This document shows positions 35,519 to 45,920 of a stretch of 64,000 nt of DNA, in pieces. Source of the DNA: Tenacibaculum sp. 1_MG-2023. GTDB taxonomy: Bacteria; Bacteroidota; Bacteroidia; Flavobacteriales; Flavobacteriaceae. A program made the translations under genes and the position numbers. The notes under the pieces are model-generated. The model was given only the letters and a program-made list of their open reading frames with translations, was not told the DNA's origin and searched no databases. The stretch lies in NCBI RefSeq assembly GCF_030547425.1, contig NZ_JAUORH010000012.1, positions 1-64,000 on the forward strand, given 5' to 3'. Within the stretch, counting starts at the first letter, position 1. Each line of letters starts with the position of its first letter.

Positions 35519-38500
35519 TTATTCTTCTAATTTAACGTCTAATCCTAAACCTTTAAGTTCATGCATTAATACGTTAAATGATTCTGGTAAACCTGGTTCT
35601 GGCATTGCTTCTCCTTTAACGATAGACTCGTAAGTTTTTGCTCTACCTAATACGTCATCAGATTTCACAGTTAAGATTTCTCGTAAGATACTTGATGCAC
35701 CATATGCTTCAAGTGCCCAAACTTCCATCTCTCCAAAACGCTGACCTCCAAACTGAGCTTTACCTCCTAATGGTTGCTGAGTAATTAATGAGTATGGTCC
35801 GATAGAACGTGCGTGCATCTTATCTTCAATCATGTGACCTAACTTAATCATATAAATTACCCCTACTGTTGCAGGTTGGTCAAAACGTTTACCTGTACCT
35901 CCATCATATAAATATGTATGTCCGTAACGTGGTATTCCAGCTTCGTCTGTTAAAGCATTTATTTGATCAATTTTTGCTCCATCAAAAATAGGTGTCGCAT
36001 ATTTTTGATCTAATTTTTGTCCTGCCCATCCAAGAACAGTTTCATAAATCTGACCAATGTTCATACGAGATGGTACCCCTAATGGATTTAATACGATATC
36101 TACTGGTGTTCCATCTTCTAAGAAAGGCATATCTTCTTGACGTACGATACGTGCAACAATACCTTTGTTTCCGTGACGTCCTGCCATCTTATCTCCTACT
36201 TTTAATTTACGTTTTTTAGCAACATAAATTTTAGCAAGTTTTAAAATTCCAGCTGGTAGTTCGTCTCCTACAGAAATTGTAAATTTCTCACGACGTAAAA
36301 CTCCTTGTAAATCGTTTACTTTAATTTTATAATTGTGAACTAATTCAACAACTAAAGAATTTAAATCTTTATCAGTAGTCCAAGTTCCGTGTAAGTGTGT
36401 AAAATCTTCAACAGAATTTAACATTTTTTGAGTGAATTTCTTACCTTTTGGTAATACTTCTTCACCTAAATCATTATAAACTCCTTGAGAAGTTTTACCT
36501 GATACTAAGTTGAATAATTTTTCTACTAAAACATCTTTTAACTCTTCAAATTTAGACACATAAGATGCTTCTAAAGCTGCAATAGCTTCTTTATCACGAG
36601 CACGCTTATTCTTGTCTTTTACTGCGCGTTTGAATAGTTTTTTATTAATTACAACACCTCTTAACGATGGAGAAGCTTTTAATGATGCATCTTTTACATC
36701 ACCAGCTTTGTCACCAAAGATTGCACGTAATAATTTTTCTTCAGGAGTTGGATCAGATTCTCCTTTTGGTGTAATCTTACCTATTAAGATATCACCTGGA
36801 TTTACTTCTGCTCCAATACGAATCATTCCGTTTTCATCTAAGTCTTTTGTAGCCTCTTCTGAAACATTAGGAATATCGTTTGTTAATTCTTCCGCTCCTA
36901 ATTTCGTATCACGAACATCTAATGAATATTCATCAATATGAATAGAAGTAAAGATATCTTCACGAACTACTTTTTCAGAAATCACAATCGCATCCTCAAA
37001 GTTATACCCTTTCCAAGGCATAAAGGCTACTTTCATGTTTCTACCTAAAGCTAATTCTCCTTTTTGTGTCGCATATCCTTCACAAAGTACTTGTCCTTCC
37101 TCAACTCTATCACCTACTCTTACAATTGGTTTTAGGTTAATGTTAGTACCTTGGTTGGTTTTTCTAAACTTAATTAAGTTATACGATTTCTCATCAGATT
37201 CAAAGCTTACCATACGCTCTTCTTCAGTTCTATCGTACTTAATTGTTATTTTGTTGGCATCTACATACTCAACTACTCCTGCTCCTTCAGCATTGATTAA
37301 AATACGAGAGTCTTTTGCTACTCTACGCTCTAAACCTGTACCAACGATAGGAGATTCTGGACGTAATAATGGAACTGCCTGACGCATCATGTTCGATCCC
37401 ATTAATGCACGGTTCGCATCATCATGCTCTAAGAAAGGAATTAACGATGCTGAGATCGAAGCAATTTGATTTGGAGCAACGTCCATATAATTAATTGCTT
37501 CTGGACTTTCAACTGGGAAATCACCTTCTTCACGGGCAATAACTCTATCACGTTCTATCTTACCATCTTTTGCAATTGGTAAGTTAGATTGTGCAATCTT
37601 CATTCCTTCTTCCTCCTCTGCACTTAAGTAAATAGGATCTTCTCCTAAAACTGTACCATCTTCAACTTTTTTATATGGTGTTTCGATGAATCCCATATAG
37701 TTTACTTTCGCGTAAACTGCTAAAGAAGATATAAGTCCAATGTTTGGTCCTTCAGGTGTTTCAATCGGACATAAACGACCATAGTGTGTATAGTGAACAT
37801 CACGAACTTCAAAACCTGCTCTTTCACGTGATAAACCTCCAGGTCCTAAAGCTGATAAACGACGCTTGTGAGTAATCTCTGCTAATGGATTTGTTTGATC
37901 CATAAACTGAGATAACTGGTTGGTACCAAAGAAAGAGTTAATTACTGATGATAAAGTTTTCGCATTAATTAAGTCTATTGGAGTAAATACTTCGTTATCA
38001 CGAACATTCATTCTTTCACGAATAGTACGCGCCATACGAGCTAAACCTACACCAAATTGTCCTGCTAATTGCTCTCCAACAGTTCTAACACGACGGTTAG
38101 ATAAGTGATCGATATCATCTACTTCAGCTTTTGAATTGATTAACTCAATTAAATACTTGATAATAGTTATGATATCGTTCTTAGTTAATACTTTTTGATC
38201 TAAATCTTCATTTAACTGAAGTTTAGTATTCATTCTAAAACGTCCTACCTCACCTAAACTATAACGTTGTTCTGAGAAGAATAACTTTTCAATAATTCCT
38301 CTTGCAGTTTCCTCGTCTGGCGGTTCAGCATTACGTAATTGTCTATATACGTGTTCTACAGCTTCTTTTTCAGAGTTTGTAGGATCTTTTTGTAATGTGT
38401 TATGAATGATGGCATAATCAGCTTGTAAGTTATCTTCTTTATGTAATAAGACAGTCTTAGTTCCTGCTTCGATTATTTCATCAATATGTTCTTTTTCTAT

Positions 38501-39328
38501 AATTGTATCACGGTCGAAAATAATTTCGTTACGCTCAATAGATACTACTTCTCCTGTATCCTCATCTACGAAGTCTTCATGCCAAGTTTTTAATACTCTA
38601 GCCGCTAATTTACGCCCTAATACTTTTTTTAATCCAGCTTTAGAAACTTTTACTTCTTCCGCTAAATCAAAGATTTCTAAAATATCTTTATCTCTTTCAA
38701 AACCTATGGCTCTGAATAATGTTGTTACTGGTAATTTTTTCTTTCTATCAATATAAGCATACATTACTTGATTGATATCGGTAGCAAATTCAATCCAGGA
38801 ACCTTTAAATGGTATAACTCTTGCAGAGTATAACTTAGTTCCGTTTGCGTGAAATGATTGCCCAAAGAATACACCTGGTGAACGGTGTAATTGTGACACA
38901 ACTACTCTTTCTGCACCATTAATGATGAAGGTACCAGAGTTTGTCATATAAGGAATTGTACCTAAGTACACATCTTGAACGATTGTTTCAAAATCTTCGT
39001 GTTCTGGATCAGTACAATATAATTTTAAACGTGCTTTTAGAGGTACACTGTGAGTTAATCCACGCTCTATACATTCTTGAATGCTGTATCTTGGTGGATC
39101 TACAAAGTAGTCTAAAAATTCTAATACGAATTGATTACGAGTATCTGTAATCGGGAAGTTATCCATGAAAGTTTTATACAAACCTTCTTCTCCTCGCTCT
39201 TCAGCTTTAGTTTGCAATTGGAAGAAATCTTGGAAAGATTTTACCTGAATATCTAAAAAATCTGGATAATCAGTCCCTAACTGCGATGACGCGAAGTTAA
39301 TTCTTTCAGTAGTATTTATCGTTGCCAA
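35519..39328 (-). CDS. rpoB: RNA polymerase subunit beta
   Basis: This 1269-residue subunit has the rifampicin region ([43 protein letters not shown]; unmutated-looking SQFMDQ and [12 protein letters not shown]). It also has the conserved GRHGNKG and the C-terminal [24 protein letters not shown]. It starts with [15 protein letters not shown]. The gene follows the ribosomal protein genes with a 241-base gap holding a hairpin (39488-39526), a likely attenuator that sets the ratio of ribosomal protein to polymerase. I see no truncation. Confidence 0.99.
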   Translation of the reverse strand: MATINTTERINFASSQLGTDYPDFLDIQVKSFQDFFQLQTKAEERGEEGLYKTFMDNFPITDTRNQFVLEFLDYFVDPPRYSIQECIERGLTHSVPLKARLKLYCTDPEHEDFETIVQDVYLGTIPYMTNSGTFIINGAERVVVSQLHRSPGVFFGQSFHANGTKLYSARVIPFKGSWIEFATDINQVMYAYIDRKKKLPVTTLFRAIGFERDKDILEIFDLAEEVKVSKAGLKKVLGRKLAARVLKTWHEDFVDEDTGEVVSIERNEIIFDRDTIIEKEHIDEIIEAGTKTVLLHKEDNLQADYAIIHNTLQKDPTNSEKEAVEHVYRQLRNAEPPDEETARGIIEKLFFSEQRYSLGEVGRFRMNTKLQLNEDLDQKVLTKNDIITIIKYLIELINSKAEVDDIDHLSNRRVRTVGEQLAGQFGVGLARMARTIRERMNVRDNEVFTPIDLINAKTLSSVINSFFGTNQLSQFMDQTNPLAEITHKRRLSALGPGGLSRERAGFEVRDVHYTHYGRLCPIETPEGPNIGLISSLAVYAKVNYMGFIETPYKKVEDGTVLGEDPIYLSAEEEEGMKIAQSNLPIAKDGKIERDRVIAREEGDFPVESPEAINYMDVAPNQIASISASLIPFLEHDDANRALMGSNMMRQAVPLLRPESPIVGTGLERRVAKDSRILINAEGAGVVEYVDANKITIKYDRTEEERMVSFESDEKSYNLIKFRKTNQGTNINLKPIVRVGDRVEEGQVLCEGYATQKGELALGRNMKVAFMPWKGYNFEDAIVISEKVVREDIFTSIHIDEYSLDVRDTKLGAEELTNDIPNVSEEATKDLDENGMIRIGAEVNPGDILIGKITPKGESDPTPEEKLLRAIFGDKAGDVKDASLKASPSLRGVVINKKLFKRAVKDKNKRARDKEAIAALEASYVSKFEELKDVLVEKLFNLVSGKTSQGVYNDLGEEVLPKGKKFTQKMLNSVEDFTHLHGTWTTDKDLNSLVVELVHNYKIKVNDLQGVLRREKFTISVGDELPAGILKLAKIYVAKKRKLKVGDKMAGRHGNKGIVARIVRQEDMPFLEDGTPVDIVLNPLGVPSRMNIGQIYETVLGWAGQKLDQKYATPIFDGAKIDQINALTDEAGIPRYGHTYLYDGGTGKRFDQPATVGVIYMIKLGHMIEDKMHARSIGPYSLITQQPLGGKAQFGGQRFGEMEVWALEAYGASSILREILTVKSDDVLGRAKTYESIVKGEAMPEPGLPESFNVLMHELKGLGLDVKLEE

Positions 39329-39487
39329 AAGAGATGCTATTTTTAATTAAAAATATTATTTTTGAAACTCATTTGTTTCAATACTGCAATTTTAATTGCT
39401 GTTACTGATTAAAAATCAGCACTTTATAATCGTAAAATCACAATTAAAAACATTGTGACAAATAAAGAACGAATATATACACAAAAT

Positions 39488-39526
39488 GGTTTAGGACTAA
39501 AAACATAAGTTTTTAGTACCTAAACC
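39488..39526 (-). terminator. attenuator-like hairpin between rplL and rpoB
   Basis: GGTTTAGG and CTAAAAAC (39488-39504) pair with GTTTTTAG and CCTAAACC (39509-39526), with a small bulge. It lies in the 241-base rplL-rpoB gap (39329-39569), which otherwise holds only A/T-rich sequence and a weak CCCG/CGGG pair. A partial terminator is the known arrangement at this point in many bacteria. Confidence 0.6.
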
Positions 39527-39569
39527 TTTATTGTTTTTTCCCGTTTTTTTTATAAATCGGGAGTATAGC

Positions 39570-39944
39570 TTACTTAAGCTCTACCTCAGCTCCTGCTTCT
39601 TCTAAAGACTTCTTAAGACCTTCTGCCTCATCTTTAGATATACCTTCTTTTATTGGTGCTGGTGCGCTATCTACAATACCTTTAGCTTCTTTTAATCCTA
39701 ATCCAGTTAATTCTTTAACTAATTTTACAACTGCTAATTTAGAACCTCCTGCTGCTTTTAAGATTACATCAAACTCAGTTTTTTCTTCAGCTGCATCACC
39801 ACCACCTGCTGCTGGTCCTGCTACTGCTACTGCAGCTGCTGCTGGCTCAATACCATACTCTTCTTTTAAAATATCAGCTAATTCATTAACTTCTTTTACT
39901 GTTAAGTTAACTAATTGTTCTGCGAAATCTTTTAAATCTGCCAT
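39570..39944 (-). CDS. rplL: 50S ribosomal protein bL12 (L7/L12)
   Basis: This 124-residue protein has the N-terminal dimer domain ([21 protein letters not shown]), an Ala-rich hinge ([20 protein letters not shown]) and the C-terminal factor-binding domain ([36 protein letters not shown]). It forms the ribosome stalk with L10 and recruits translation factors. It follows rplJ by 50 bases. Confidence 0.99.
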   Translation of the reverse strand: MADLKDFAEQLVNLTVKEVNELADILKEEYGIEPAAAAVAVAGPAAGGGDAAEEKTEFDVILKAAGGSKLAVVKLVKELTGLGLKEAKGIVDSAPAPIKEGISKDEAEGLKKSLEEAGAEVELK

Positions 39945-39994
39945 TTTAATTGTTTTTTAAAAATTTTATTTATTTAGTTTATTAGTGCGCGTAA

Positions 39995-40510
39995 TTATTT
40001 CTCTGATAATGTTTGTAAGATACCTGATAACTTACCACCACCTGATTGTAATGCTGAAACAACATTCTTCGCAGGAGATTGTAATAAGGTAATAATATCT
40101 CCAATAAGTTCTTCTCTAGACTTAATGTTAACAAGAGCGTCTAATTGGTCATCACCAACATAAACTGCTTCTTCAACATATGCTCCTTTTAATAAAGGCT
40201 TGTCTGATTTTTTTCTGAACTCTTTGATAACTTTTGCTGGCGCATTTGCTGCCTCAGCAATTAACATTGAAGTATTTCCTTTTAATACATCTGGTAACTC
40301 TCCAAAATCTTTATCAGAAGCTTCCATTGCTTTTGAAAGCAATGTGTTCTTTACAACAGCCAATTGTACGTTTGCTTTAAAACAAGCTCTACGTAAGTTA
40401 GATGTAGTAGTAGCATCTAATCCAGAAATATCTGCTAAATAGATGGTACTTGTATCTGCTAATTGTGCTGTTAAATCTTGTATTACTTGTGATTTTTCCT
40501 CTCTAGTCAT
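39995..40510 (-). CDS. rplJ: 50S ribosomal protein uL10
   Basis: This 171-residue protein starts MTREEKSQVIQDLTAQLADTS and has the rRNA-binding N-terminal domain (LDATTTSNLRRACFKANVQLAVVKNTLLSKAME). The C-terminal helix holds the L12 dimers. It lies between rplA and rplL in the standard order. Confidence 0.98.
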   Translation of the reverse strand: MTREEKSQVIQDLTAQLADTSTIYLADISGLDATTTSNLRRACFKANVQLAVVKNTLLSKAMEASDKDFGELPDVLKGNTSMLIAEAANAPAKVIKEFRKKSDKPLLKGAYVEEAVYVGDDQLDALVNIKSREELIGDIITLLQSPAKNVVSALQSGGGKLSGILQTLSEK

Positions 40511-40531
40511 AATTAAAAAGTTTTAACTGCC

Positions 40532-41221
40532 TTATGATACAGATTTTTCATCTATTGCAACACTAGGACTCATTGTTGAAGACATAAAAATACTCTTAAT
40601 ATAAGTTCCTTTTGCCGCAGTTGGCTTTAATTTAATAAGTGTTTGCAATAACTCGTTTGCGTTTTCTTCAATCTTTTTAGCATCAAAAGATACTTTTCCA
40701 ATTGCTGCGTGTACAATACCAGTTTTATCAACTTTAAAGTCAATTTTACCAGCTTTTACTTCGGTTACTGCTTTTGCAACGTCCATTGTTACCGTACCTG
40801 TTTTTGGATTTGGCATTAAACCTCTTGGTCCTAAAATACGACCTAAAGGACCTAATTTACCCATAACACTTGGCATAGTAATAATAACATCTACATCAGT
40901 CCATCCTCCTTTAATTTTTTGAAGGTACTCATCTAATCCTACATAATCAGCACCTGCTTCTTTAGCTTCTGCTTCTTTATCTGGAGTAACTAATGCTAAA
41001 ACTTTTACATCTTTACCAGTTCCGTGAGGTAATGTTACAACTCCACGAACCATTTGATTAGCTTTACGAGGATCTACTCCTAAACGTACTGCTAAGTCAA
41101 CAGACGCATCAAATTTTACGTTTGTAATCTCTTTAACTAATGCTGATGCATCTTGTAAGCTATAAACTTTAGAGCTATCTACTTTAGCACGAGCTTCTTT
41201 TTGCTTTCTAGTAATTGCCAT
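40532..41221 (-). CDS. rplA: 50S ribosomal protein uL1
   Basis: This 229-residue protein has the L1 signature: [53 protein letters not shown] and the C-terminal [18 protein letters not shown]. It forms the L1 stalk, moves deacylated tRNA out of the ribosome, and often represses its own operon. It follows rplK by 20 bases. Confidence 0.99.
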   Translation of the reverse strand: MAITRKQKEARAKVDSSKVYSLQDASALVKEITNVKFDASVDLAVRLGVDPRKANQMVRGVVTLPHGTGKDVKVLALVTPDKEAEAKEAGADYVGLDEYLQKIKGGWTDVDVIITMPSVMGKLGPLGRILGPRGLMPNPKTGTVTMDVAKAVTEVKAGKIDFKVDKTGIVHAAIGKVSFDAKKIEENANELLQTLIKLKPTAAKGTYIKSIFMSSTMSPSVAIDEKSVS

Positions 41222-41241
41222 TTCTAAATATCTTTTAAAGT

Positions 41242-41679
41242 TTAAGCAGGTGCATCACCTGTTACTGTTAATCCCATAGAACGAGCTGTTCCAGCAATCA
41301 TTCGCATTGCAGACTCAACTTCAAAGGCATTCATATCTACCATTTTGTCTTCTGCAATTCCACGAATTTGATCCCAAGAAACGCTTGCTACTTTTTTCCT
41401 ATTAGGTTCTCCTGAACCTTTCTTAATTTTGGCCGCTTCTAATAACTGTACTGCGGCTGGTGGTGTTTTTACAACAAATTCGAATGATTTGTCTGTATAA
41501 ACTGTAATAACAACTGGTAATACTTTACCTTGTTTGTCCTGTGTACGAGCATTAAACTGCTTACAGAACTCCATGATGTTAACACCGGCAGCACCTAAAG
41601 CGGGTCCAACTGGTGGCGACGGATTCGCTGCACCTCCCCTAACTTGTAGTTTAACTAATTTACTTACTTCTTTTGCCAT
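41242..41679 (-). CDS. rplK: 50S ribosomal protein uL11
   Basis: This 145-residue protein has the proline-rich N-terminal domain ([33 protein letters not shown]) and the rRNA-binding C-terminal domain ([25 protein letters not shown]). It takes part in the factor-binding centre. It follows nusG by 64 bases. Confidence 0.99.
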   Translation of the reverse strand: MAKEVSKLVKLQVRGGAANPSPPVGPALGAAGVNIMEFCKQFNARTQDKQGKVLPVVITVYTDKSFEFVVKTPPAAVQLLEAAKIKKGSGEPNRKKVASVSWDQIRGIAEDKMVDMNAFEVESAMRMIAGTARSMGLTVTGDAPA

Positions 41680-41743
41680 TGTTTAAGATTTAACGACGTG
41701 TTTAAATTGGAAGCTTAAACTCATCTAAATATAGGTGTAACAA

Positions 41744-42295
41744 TTATATTTTCTCTACTTGCATATAATTTAGTTCTAATGGAGTTTTTCTTCCGAAAAT
41801 CTTAACCATTACCTCTAACTTACGCTTTTCTTCATTTACCTTTTCAACAGTTCCATCAAATCCATTGAAAGGTCCATCAATTACTTTTACAGTTTCTCCA
41901 ACTGTGTAAGGAATTGCAATATTTTCATCTTTAACAGAAAGTTCATCTACTTTACCTAACATCCTGTTTACTTCTGATTTACGCATTGGTACTGGATCTC
42001 CTCCTTTTGTTTCACCTAAAAAACCAATAACTCCTGTTACTGATTTAATTACATGAGGAACTTCTCCTGCTAAATTAGCTTCAACCATTACATAACCAGG
42101 AAAGTAAACTCTTTCTCTGTTAATTTTCTTCCCGTTTCTTACTTGAATAACTTTTTCTGTAGGAACAATTACTTGGTTTACAAAATCAGACAATCCATGT
42201 CGAGCAATCTCAGTCTCAATATAAGTTTTTACCTTATTCTCTTGACCTCCAATAGCTCTAACCACATACCACTTCATCACCGAATCAGCCATCAT
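41744..42295 (-). CDS. nusG: transcription elongation factor NusG
   Basis: This 183-residue protein has the NGN domain (KWYVVRAIGGQENKVKTYIE) and a C-terminal KOW domain (IPYTVGETVKVIDGPFNGFDGTVEKVNEEKRKLEVMVKIFGRKTPLELNY). The first Met could be residue 1 or 2 (MMADSVMKW). The start overlaps the secE stop by one base, so translation is coupled. Confidence 0.98.
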   Translation of the reverse strand: MMADSVMKWYVVRAIGGQENKVKTYIETEIARHGLSDFVNQVIVPTEKVIQVRNGKKINRERVYFPGYVMVEANLAGEVPHVIKSVTGVIGFLGETKGGDPVPMRKSEVNRMLGKVDELSVKDENIAIPYTVGETVKVIDGPFNGFDGTVEKVNEEKRKLEVMVKIFGRKTPLELNYMQVEKI

Positions 42296-42486
42296 TAAAA
42301 CATTTTAAAGAAGTTATCTAACCCAGTTTGAAAAACCTTATCTATCCCTGCTACAGCCAAAGCAAATACAATTGTAAATGCTGCAACTACTACAGTAGAC
42401 TTTTGAGCTTCTTCACGAGAAATCCAAGTCATATTGGTATTTAATTCTTCAAAAGAATCTTTAATGTATTGTACAAAGTTACTCAT
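42295..42486 (-). CDS. secE: preprotein translocase subunit SecE
   Basis: This 63-residue protein has the conserved cytoplasmic helix (YIKDSFEELNTNMTWISREEAQKSTVVV) and one membrane helix. It clamps SecY in the translocon. It lies between tRNA-Trp and nusG as in most bacteria. Confidence 0.96.
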   Translation of the reverse strand: MSNFVQYIKDSFEELNTNMTWISREEAQKSTVVVAAFTIVFALAVAGIDKVFQTGLDNFFKMF

Positions 42487-42499
42487 ATTTTATCCTTTT

Positions 42500-42529
42500 A
42501 ACGAGTTGCGGTTTTCACCACAACTCGTT
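42500..42529 (-). other. hairpin in front of secE
   Basis: AACGAGTTG (42500-42508) pairs with CAACTCGTT (42521-42529). It lies between tRNA-Trp and secE. On the minus strand no T run follows, so it is more likely a processing or 5'-UTR structure than a terminator. Confidence 0.5.
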
Positions 42530-42539
42530 TTAGTTTTTG

Positions 42540-42612
42540 CACGGGTTGAGAGGCTCGAACTCCCGACACCTGGTTTTGGAGACCAGTGCTCTACCAACTG
42601 AGCTAAACCCGT
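42540..42612 (-). tRNA. trnW: tRNA-Trp (CCA)
   Basis: The minus strand folds as a 73-base cloverleaf. The acceptor stem ACGGGTT pairs with AACCCGT, the anticodon loop CTCCAAA gives CCA, and the T loop TTCGAGC is present. CCA is not encoded. Confidence 0.97.
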
Positions 42613-42619
42613 ATTTTAA

Positions 42620-42648
42620 AGGAGTCTCTCTCTTAAAAAGAGACTCCT
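42620..42648 (-). terminator. hairpin between tuf and tRNA-Trp
   Basis: AGGAGTCTCT (42620-42629) pairs with AGAGACTCCT (42639-42648). On the minus strand it is followed by TTTAAAAT. It may terminate part of the tuf transcripts before the tRNA-Trp-secE segment. Confidence 0.65.
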
Positions 42649-42671
42649 AATACTTTATTATTAAACTATAA

Positions 42672-43859
42672 TTAGTCTAAGATTTCAGTTACCTGACCAG
42701 CTCCTACTGTTCTACCTCCTTCACGGATAGCGAACTGTAAACCTGTGTTTAATGCGATAGGTTGGATTAAGTCAACTATAATAGTTAAGTTATCACCTGG
42801 CATTACCATTTCTACTCCTTCAGGTAAAGCAATGTTACCAGTTACGTCAGTTGTACGTACGTAAAACTGTGGACGGTAGTTATTATGGAATGGAGTGTGA
42901 CGTCCACCTTCTTCTTTCTTTAAGATATACACCTCAGCTTTAAACTTAGCGTGTGGAGTAATAGAACCTGGCTTACAGATTACCATTCCTCTCTTAATCA
43001 TAGATTTTTCAATACCTCTTAATAAGATACCTGCGTTATCTCCAGCTTCACCTCTATCTAAGATTTGACGGAACATTTCGATACCAGTTACAGTAGACGT
43101 TAATTTCTCATCTCCCATACCAATAATCTCTACAGGATCTCCAGTATTAACAATACCAGTTTCGATACGTCCAGTTGCAACTGTACCACGACCAGTAATA
43201 GAGAATACATCCTCGATAGGCATTAAGAAATCTTTATCAGTATCTCTTGGTGGCTCTTCAATCCAAGTATCTACAGCTTCCATTAATTCTAAAACTGTAT
43301 CAACCCACTTTTGCTCTCCGTTTAATGCACCTAAAGCAGAACCAGAAACTACAGGACCATTATCTCCATCATATTCATAGAAAGATAATAAATCTCTTAC
43401 TTCCATTTCTACTAACTCTAATAACTCCTCGTCATCAACCATATCAACTTTGTTTAAGAAAACAACGATACGTGGAATACCTACCTGACGACCTAATAAG
43501 ATGTGCTCACGAGTTTGTGGCATTGGACCATCTGTAGCAGCTACTACTAAGATAGCACCATCCATTTGTGCAGCACCAGTTACCATGTTCTTTACGTAAT
43601 CCGCGTGACCTGGACAGTCAACGTGTGCGTAGTGACGGTTAGCTGTTGCATATTCTACGTGAGAAGAGTTAATTGTAATACCTCTCTCTTTTTCTTCTGG
43701 AGCGTTATCGATTTGATCAAAAGCTCTCTGCTCAGAAAATCCAGCATCTGCTAATACTTTAGTAATTGCAGCAGTTAAAGTAGTTTTACCGTGATCTACG
43801 TGACCAATAGTACCTACGTTTAAGTGCGGTTTCGAACGATCATAAGTTCCTTTTGCCAT
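42672..43859 (-). CDS. tuf: translation elongation factor Tu
   Basis: This 395-residue GTPase starts [28 protein letters not shown] (P loop), with the G2-G4 motifs ([21 protein letters not shown]). Domains II and III end in [14 protein letters not shown]. It delivers aminoacyl-tRNA to the ribosome. It lies just after the Thr-Tyr-Gly-Thr tRNA genes and before tRNA-Trp. Confidence 0.99.
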   Translation of the reverse strand: MAKGTYDRSKPHLNVGTIGHVDHGKTTLTAAITKVLADAGFSEQRAFDQIDNAPEEKERGITINSSHVEYATANRHYAHVDCPGHADYVKNMVTGAAQMDGAILVVAATDGPMPQTREHILLGRQVGIPRIVVFLNKVDMVDDEELLELVEMEVRDLLSFYEYDGDNGPVVSGSALGALNGEQKWVDTVLELMEAVDTWIEEPPRDTDKDFLMPIEDVFSITGRGTVATGRIETGIVNTGDPVEIIGMGDEKLTSTVTGIEMFRQILDRGEAGDNAGILLRGIEKSMIKRGMVICKPGSITPHAKFKAEVYILKKEEGGRHTPFHNNYRPQFYVRTTDVTGNIALPEGVEMVMPGDNLTIIVDLIQPIALNTGLQFAIREGGRTVGAGQVTEILD

Positions 43860-43934
43860 GATTATTAATTTTAATTCTTAGTTAAATATATTTAGTGTTA
43901 TTTTTAAACTCTTGTCTAACAAACTCTAAAATAG

Positions 43935-44007
43935 AGCCAACAACGGGATTTGAACCCGTGACCTCATCCCTACCAAGGATGCGCTCTACCAACTGAGCTA
44001 TGTCGGC
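43935..44007 (-). tRNA. trnT: tRNA-Thr (GGT)
   Basis: The acceptor stem GCCGACA pairs with TGTTGGC, the anticodon loop TTGGTAG gives GGT, and the T loop TTCAAAT is present; 73 bases on the minus strand. It is the last tRNA before tuf. Confidence 0.97.
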
Positions 44008-44018
44008 AACGAATTTAG

Positions 44019-44091
44019 AGCGGGAGACCAGGTTCGAACTGGCGACATTCAGCTTGGAAGGCTGACGCTCTACCAACTGAGCTACTCCCGC
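44019..44091 (-). tRNA. trnG: tRNA-Gly (TCC)
   Basis: The acceptor stem GCGGGAG pairs with CTCCCGC, and the anticodon loop CTTCCAA gives TCC; 73 bases on the minus strand. Confidence 0.97.
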
Positions 44092-44112
44092 AATAAAATT
44101 TCATTAAGATAG

Positions 44113-44195
44113 TGGGGAGAGCAGGATTCGAACCTGCGAAGTCGTAAGACAACGGAGTTACAGTCCGTCCCATTTGGCCGCTCTGGAATCTCCCC
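44113..44195 (-). tRNA. trnY: tRNA-Tyr (GTA)
   Basis: The acceptor stem GGGGAGA pairs with TCTCCCC, the anticodon loop CTGTAAC gives GTA, and a long variable arm makes 83 bases in all, as expected of a class II tRNA. Confidence 0.97.
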
Positions 44196-44236
44196 TAAAC
44201 CTTAAACAGTATTTTAATGAACTTTTATTCTTTTAG

Positions 44237-44310
44237 AGCCGATGGAGGGACTCGAACCCACGACCTGCTGATTACAAATCAGCTGCTCTAGCCAGCTGAG
44301 CTACATCGGC
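44237..44310 (-). tRNA. trnT: tRNA-Thr (TGT)
   Basis: The acceptor stem GCCGATG pairs with CATCGGC, and the anticodon loop TTTGTAA gives TGT; 74 bases on the minus strand. It is the first of the four tRNA genes in front of tuf. Confidence 0.97.
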
Positions 44311-44319
44311 TTTTGCTAT

Positions 44320-44359
44320 AAAAAAAACAATCCGCTATTTCTAACGGACTGCAAATGTA
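44320..44359 (-). terminator. hpf terminator overlapping the likely tRNA-tuf promoter
   Basis: On the minus strand AGTCCGTTA, a GAAA tetraloop and TAGCGGATT (44329-44350) form a 9-bp stem with two G-U pairs, followed by a run of eight T: an intrinsic terminator for hpf. Directly upstream, CAAATGTA (44352-44359) reads TACATTTG on the minus strand, a full -7 match. A transcript started from it would begin inside the stem and so escape the terminator. Confidence 0.7.
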
Positions 44360-44408
44360 AAAAGTAATTTTTAATTTTTAAAACTTTTTTAATTATTTTT
44401 TATCGTTT

Positions 44409-44729
44409 TTATGACACTAAGGCATCCTTAGGTTTTTCTTTTGATTTTTCTTTTGATTTTTGCAACTGTCGTTTTAAAGATTCGACCGATACACTAACAC
44501 CTTCTTCAAAGGTTTTATTTTGTTTCTTCACAATTAATTCACTTCCTGGAATATTAATTTTTACTTCAGTAATTTTATTTTCCTTCTCGCTCGTTTTTTG
44601 CACTTTTAAAAACACCTCTGCATCAACGATCTTATCATGAAACTTTTCTAACCCTCCTATTTTTTTCTCAATGAAATCTATTAGTTTTTGGTCTGCTGAG
44701 AAATTTACTGATTGTGTGAATACCTTCAT
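44409..44729 (-). CDS. hpf: ribosome hibernation / HPF-RaiA family factor (short form)
   Basis: This 106-residue protein starts MKVFTQSVNFSADQKLIDFIEKKI and has the RaiA/HPF beta-alpha pattern ending in a Lys/Ser-rich tail. It lacks the long C-terminal domain, so it is the short HPF type that binds the 30S subunit in resting cells. It follows xerC by 14 bases; the two share a transcript that ends at 44320-44350. Confidence 0.92.
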   Translation of the reverse strand: MKVFTQSVNFSADQKLIDFIEKKIGGLEKFHDKIVDAEVFLKVQKTSEKENKITEVKINIPGSELIVKKQNKTFEEGVSVSVESLKRQLQKSKEKSKEKPKDALVS

Positions 44730-44743
44730 AATTCTTCGATCTT

Positions 44744-45631
44744 TTAAGTTGGCTCTCTAGGATGAGCCTTGTTATACACTTTTTTTATTTGCTCCAAGCT
44801 ATTGTGCGTATATACTTGGGTGGAGGCTAAACTTGAATGTCCTAGCAATTCTTTAACCGAATTTAACGACGCACCATTATTAAGTAAATGTGTAGCAAAA
44901 GCATGCCTTAATATATGAGGGCTTTTTTTAGCTTTTGTAGACACCCTACTAAAGTACAAATTTATTATCCGGTAAACAAGAGTTTCATAAATTTTAACTC
45001 CTTTTTTAGTTACAAAAAGCACCTCCATATCCACCTCTTCTAACTTCTTTTTTTTACTTAAATATTCTTCTAGAGTTTTATAAACTGACGGTAAGATTGT
45101 TACATACCTTTCTTTATTTCTTTTTCCTAATACTTTTATTGTTTTACTTGTGTAATCTATATCTTTCTCTTTAACATTTATTAACTCAACCCTTCTCATC
45201 CCTGTTGAATACAACATTTCTATGATTAACCGATCTCTTACTGATTCAAAATCAGTACCCTCTTTTATTAATCCTAAAACTTCTTTTACCTCACCTTGAT
45301 CAAAAGGTGTTTGTATTTTCTTCTGAGCTTTTAATGCTTTATGATTTGACAATGGATTCGTAGCAACTTCACCAATTTTTTGCAGAAACTTATAGAAAGT
45401 TTTTAAAGAACTAACTTTTCTGTTTACACTTCTATTTGACACATCATTATCTACCAAACTGACAATCCATGTTCGAATTTGATTGTAATGAATATTTTCT
45501 AGATCTTCCTGATTAAACTCAACCTCACAAAAATCTTTAAACGTAATTAAATCTGTTTTGTACGCTTGAATTGTATTTTTTGAATATTTTTTTTCAAATT
45601 CTAAATACTCCAAAAAAGCTTCTATTAGCAT
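44744..45631 (-). CDS. xerC: tyrosine recombinase XerC/XerD type
   Basis: This 295-residue protein has the SAM-like N-terminal domain (LIEAFLEYLEFEKKYSKNTIQAYKTDL) and the catalytic domain. The catalytic residues are visible in STGMRRVELINV (Arg), the Lys in a beta turn (KVLGKRNKERYV), HILRHAFATHLLNNG (His-x2-Arg), LGHSS (His) and the nucleophile in STQVYTHNSL (Tyr). It resolves chromosome dimers at dif. Such a place next to hpf and rpsU is normal; it is not an integrase of a mobile element. Confidence 0.93.
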   Translation of the reverse strand: MLIEAFLEYLEFEKKYSKNTIQAYKTDLITFKDFCEVEFNQEDLENIHYNQIRTWIVSLVDNDVSNRSVNRKVSSLKTFYKFLQKIGEVATNPLSNHKALKAQKKIQTPFDQGEVKEVLGLIKEGTDFESVRDRLIIEMLYSTGMRRVELINVKEKDIDYTSKTIKVLGKRNKERYVTILPSVYKTLEEYLSKKKKLEEVDMEVLFVTKKGVKIYETLVYRIINLYFSRVSTKAKKSPHILRHAFATHLLNNGASLNSVKELLGHSSLASTQVYTHNSLEQIKKVYNKAHPREPT

Positions 45632-45663
45632 TATCTATCTTATTTATTAATTGAAGATACAAA

Positions 45664-45695
45664 AAAAACCTGTATTGATATCAATACAGGTTTTT
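45664..45695 (-). terminator. terminator of rpsU
   Basis: A perfect 32-base palindrome, AAAAACCTGTATTGAT (45664-45679) and its complement (45680-45695), lies just after the rpsU stop codon, with T at its minus-strand end. Confidence 0.9.
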
Positions 45696-45715
45696 ATACA
45701 TTTTAAGGATAACTA

Positions 45716-45913
45716 CTATCCTACTTCTTCTTGAGTTCTTAATCCTTGAACGTAAGATGCTTTAATCATTTGAGCACGTTTTGCTACAGATGGCTTTGTA
45801 AACTGCTTTCTGTTACGTAATTGTTGCATCGTTTTAGTGTTGCTGAATTTACGCTTATAACGTTTTAACGCTCTATCGATATTCTCTCCTTCTTTAACTG
45901 GAATGATTAACAT
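45716..45913 (-). CDS. rpsU: 30S ribosomal protein bS21
   Basis: I use the ATG at 45911-45913 (MLIIPVKEGENIDRALKRYK), preceded by a strong Shine-Dalgarno at 45921-45930; the longer frame from 45967 runs through the SD and has no bS21 homology. The protein is 65 residues, rich in Lys and Arg, and ends QGLRTQEEVG. In Flavobacteria, bS21 helps hide the anti-SD end of 16S rRNA, and its own mRNA is one of the few with a strong SD (published for Flavobacterium johnsoniae). That allows autoregulation. Confidence 0.97.
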   Translation of the reverse strand: MLIIPVKEGENIDRALKRYKRKFSNTKTMQQLRNRKQFTKPSVAKRAQMIKASYVQGLRTQEEVG

Positions 45914-45920
45914 ATTTTTG

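Noticed and set aside
44744..45631. Mobile-element integrase
   Set aside because: It has XerC/D features and sits between hpf and rpsU without att repeats or cargo genes.
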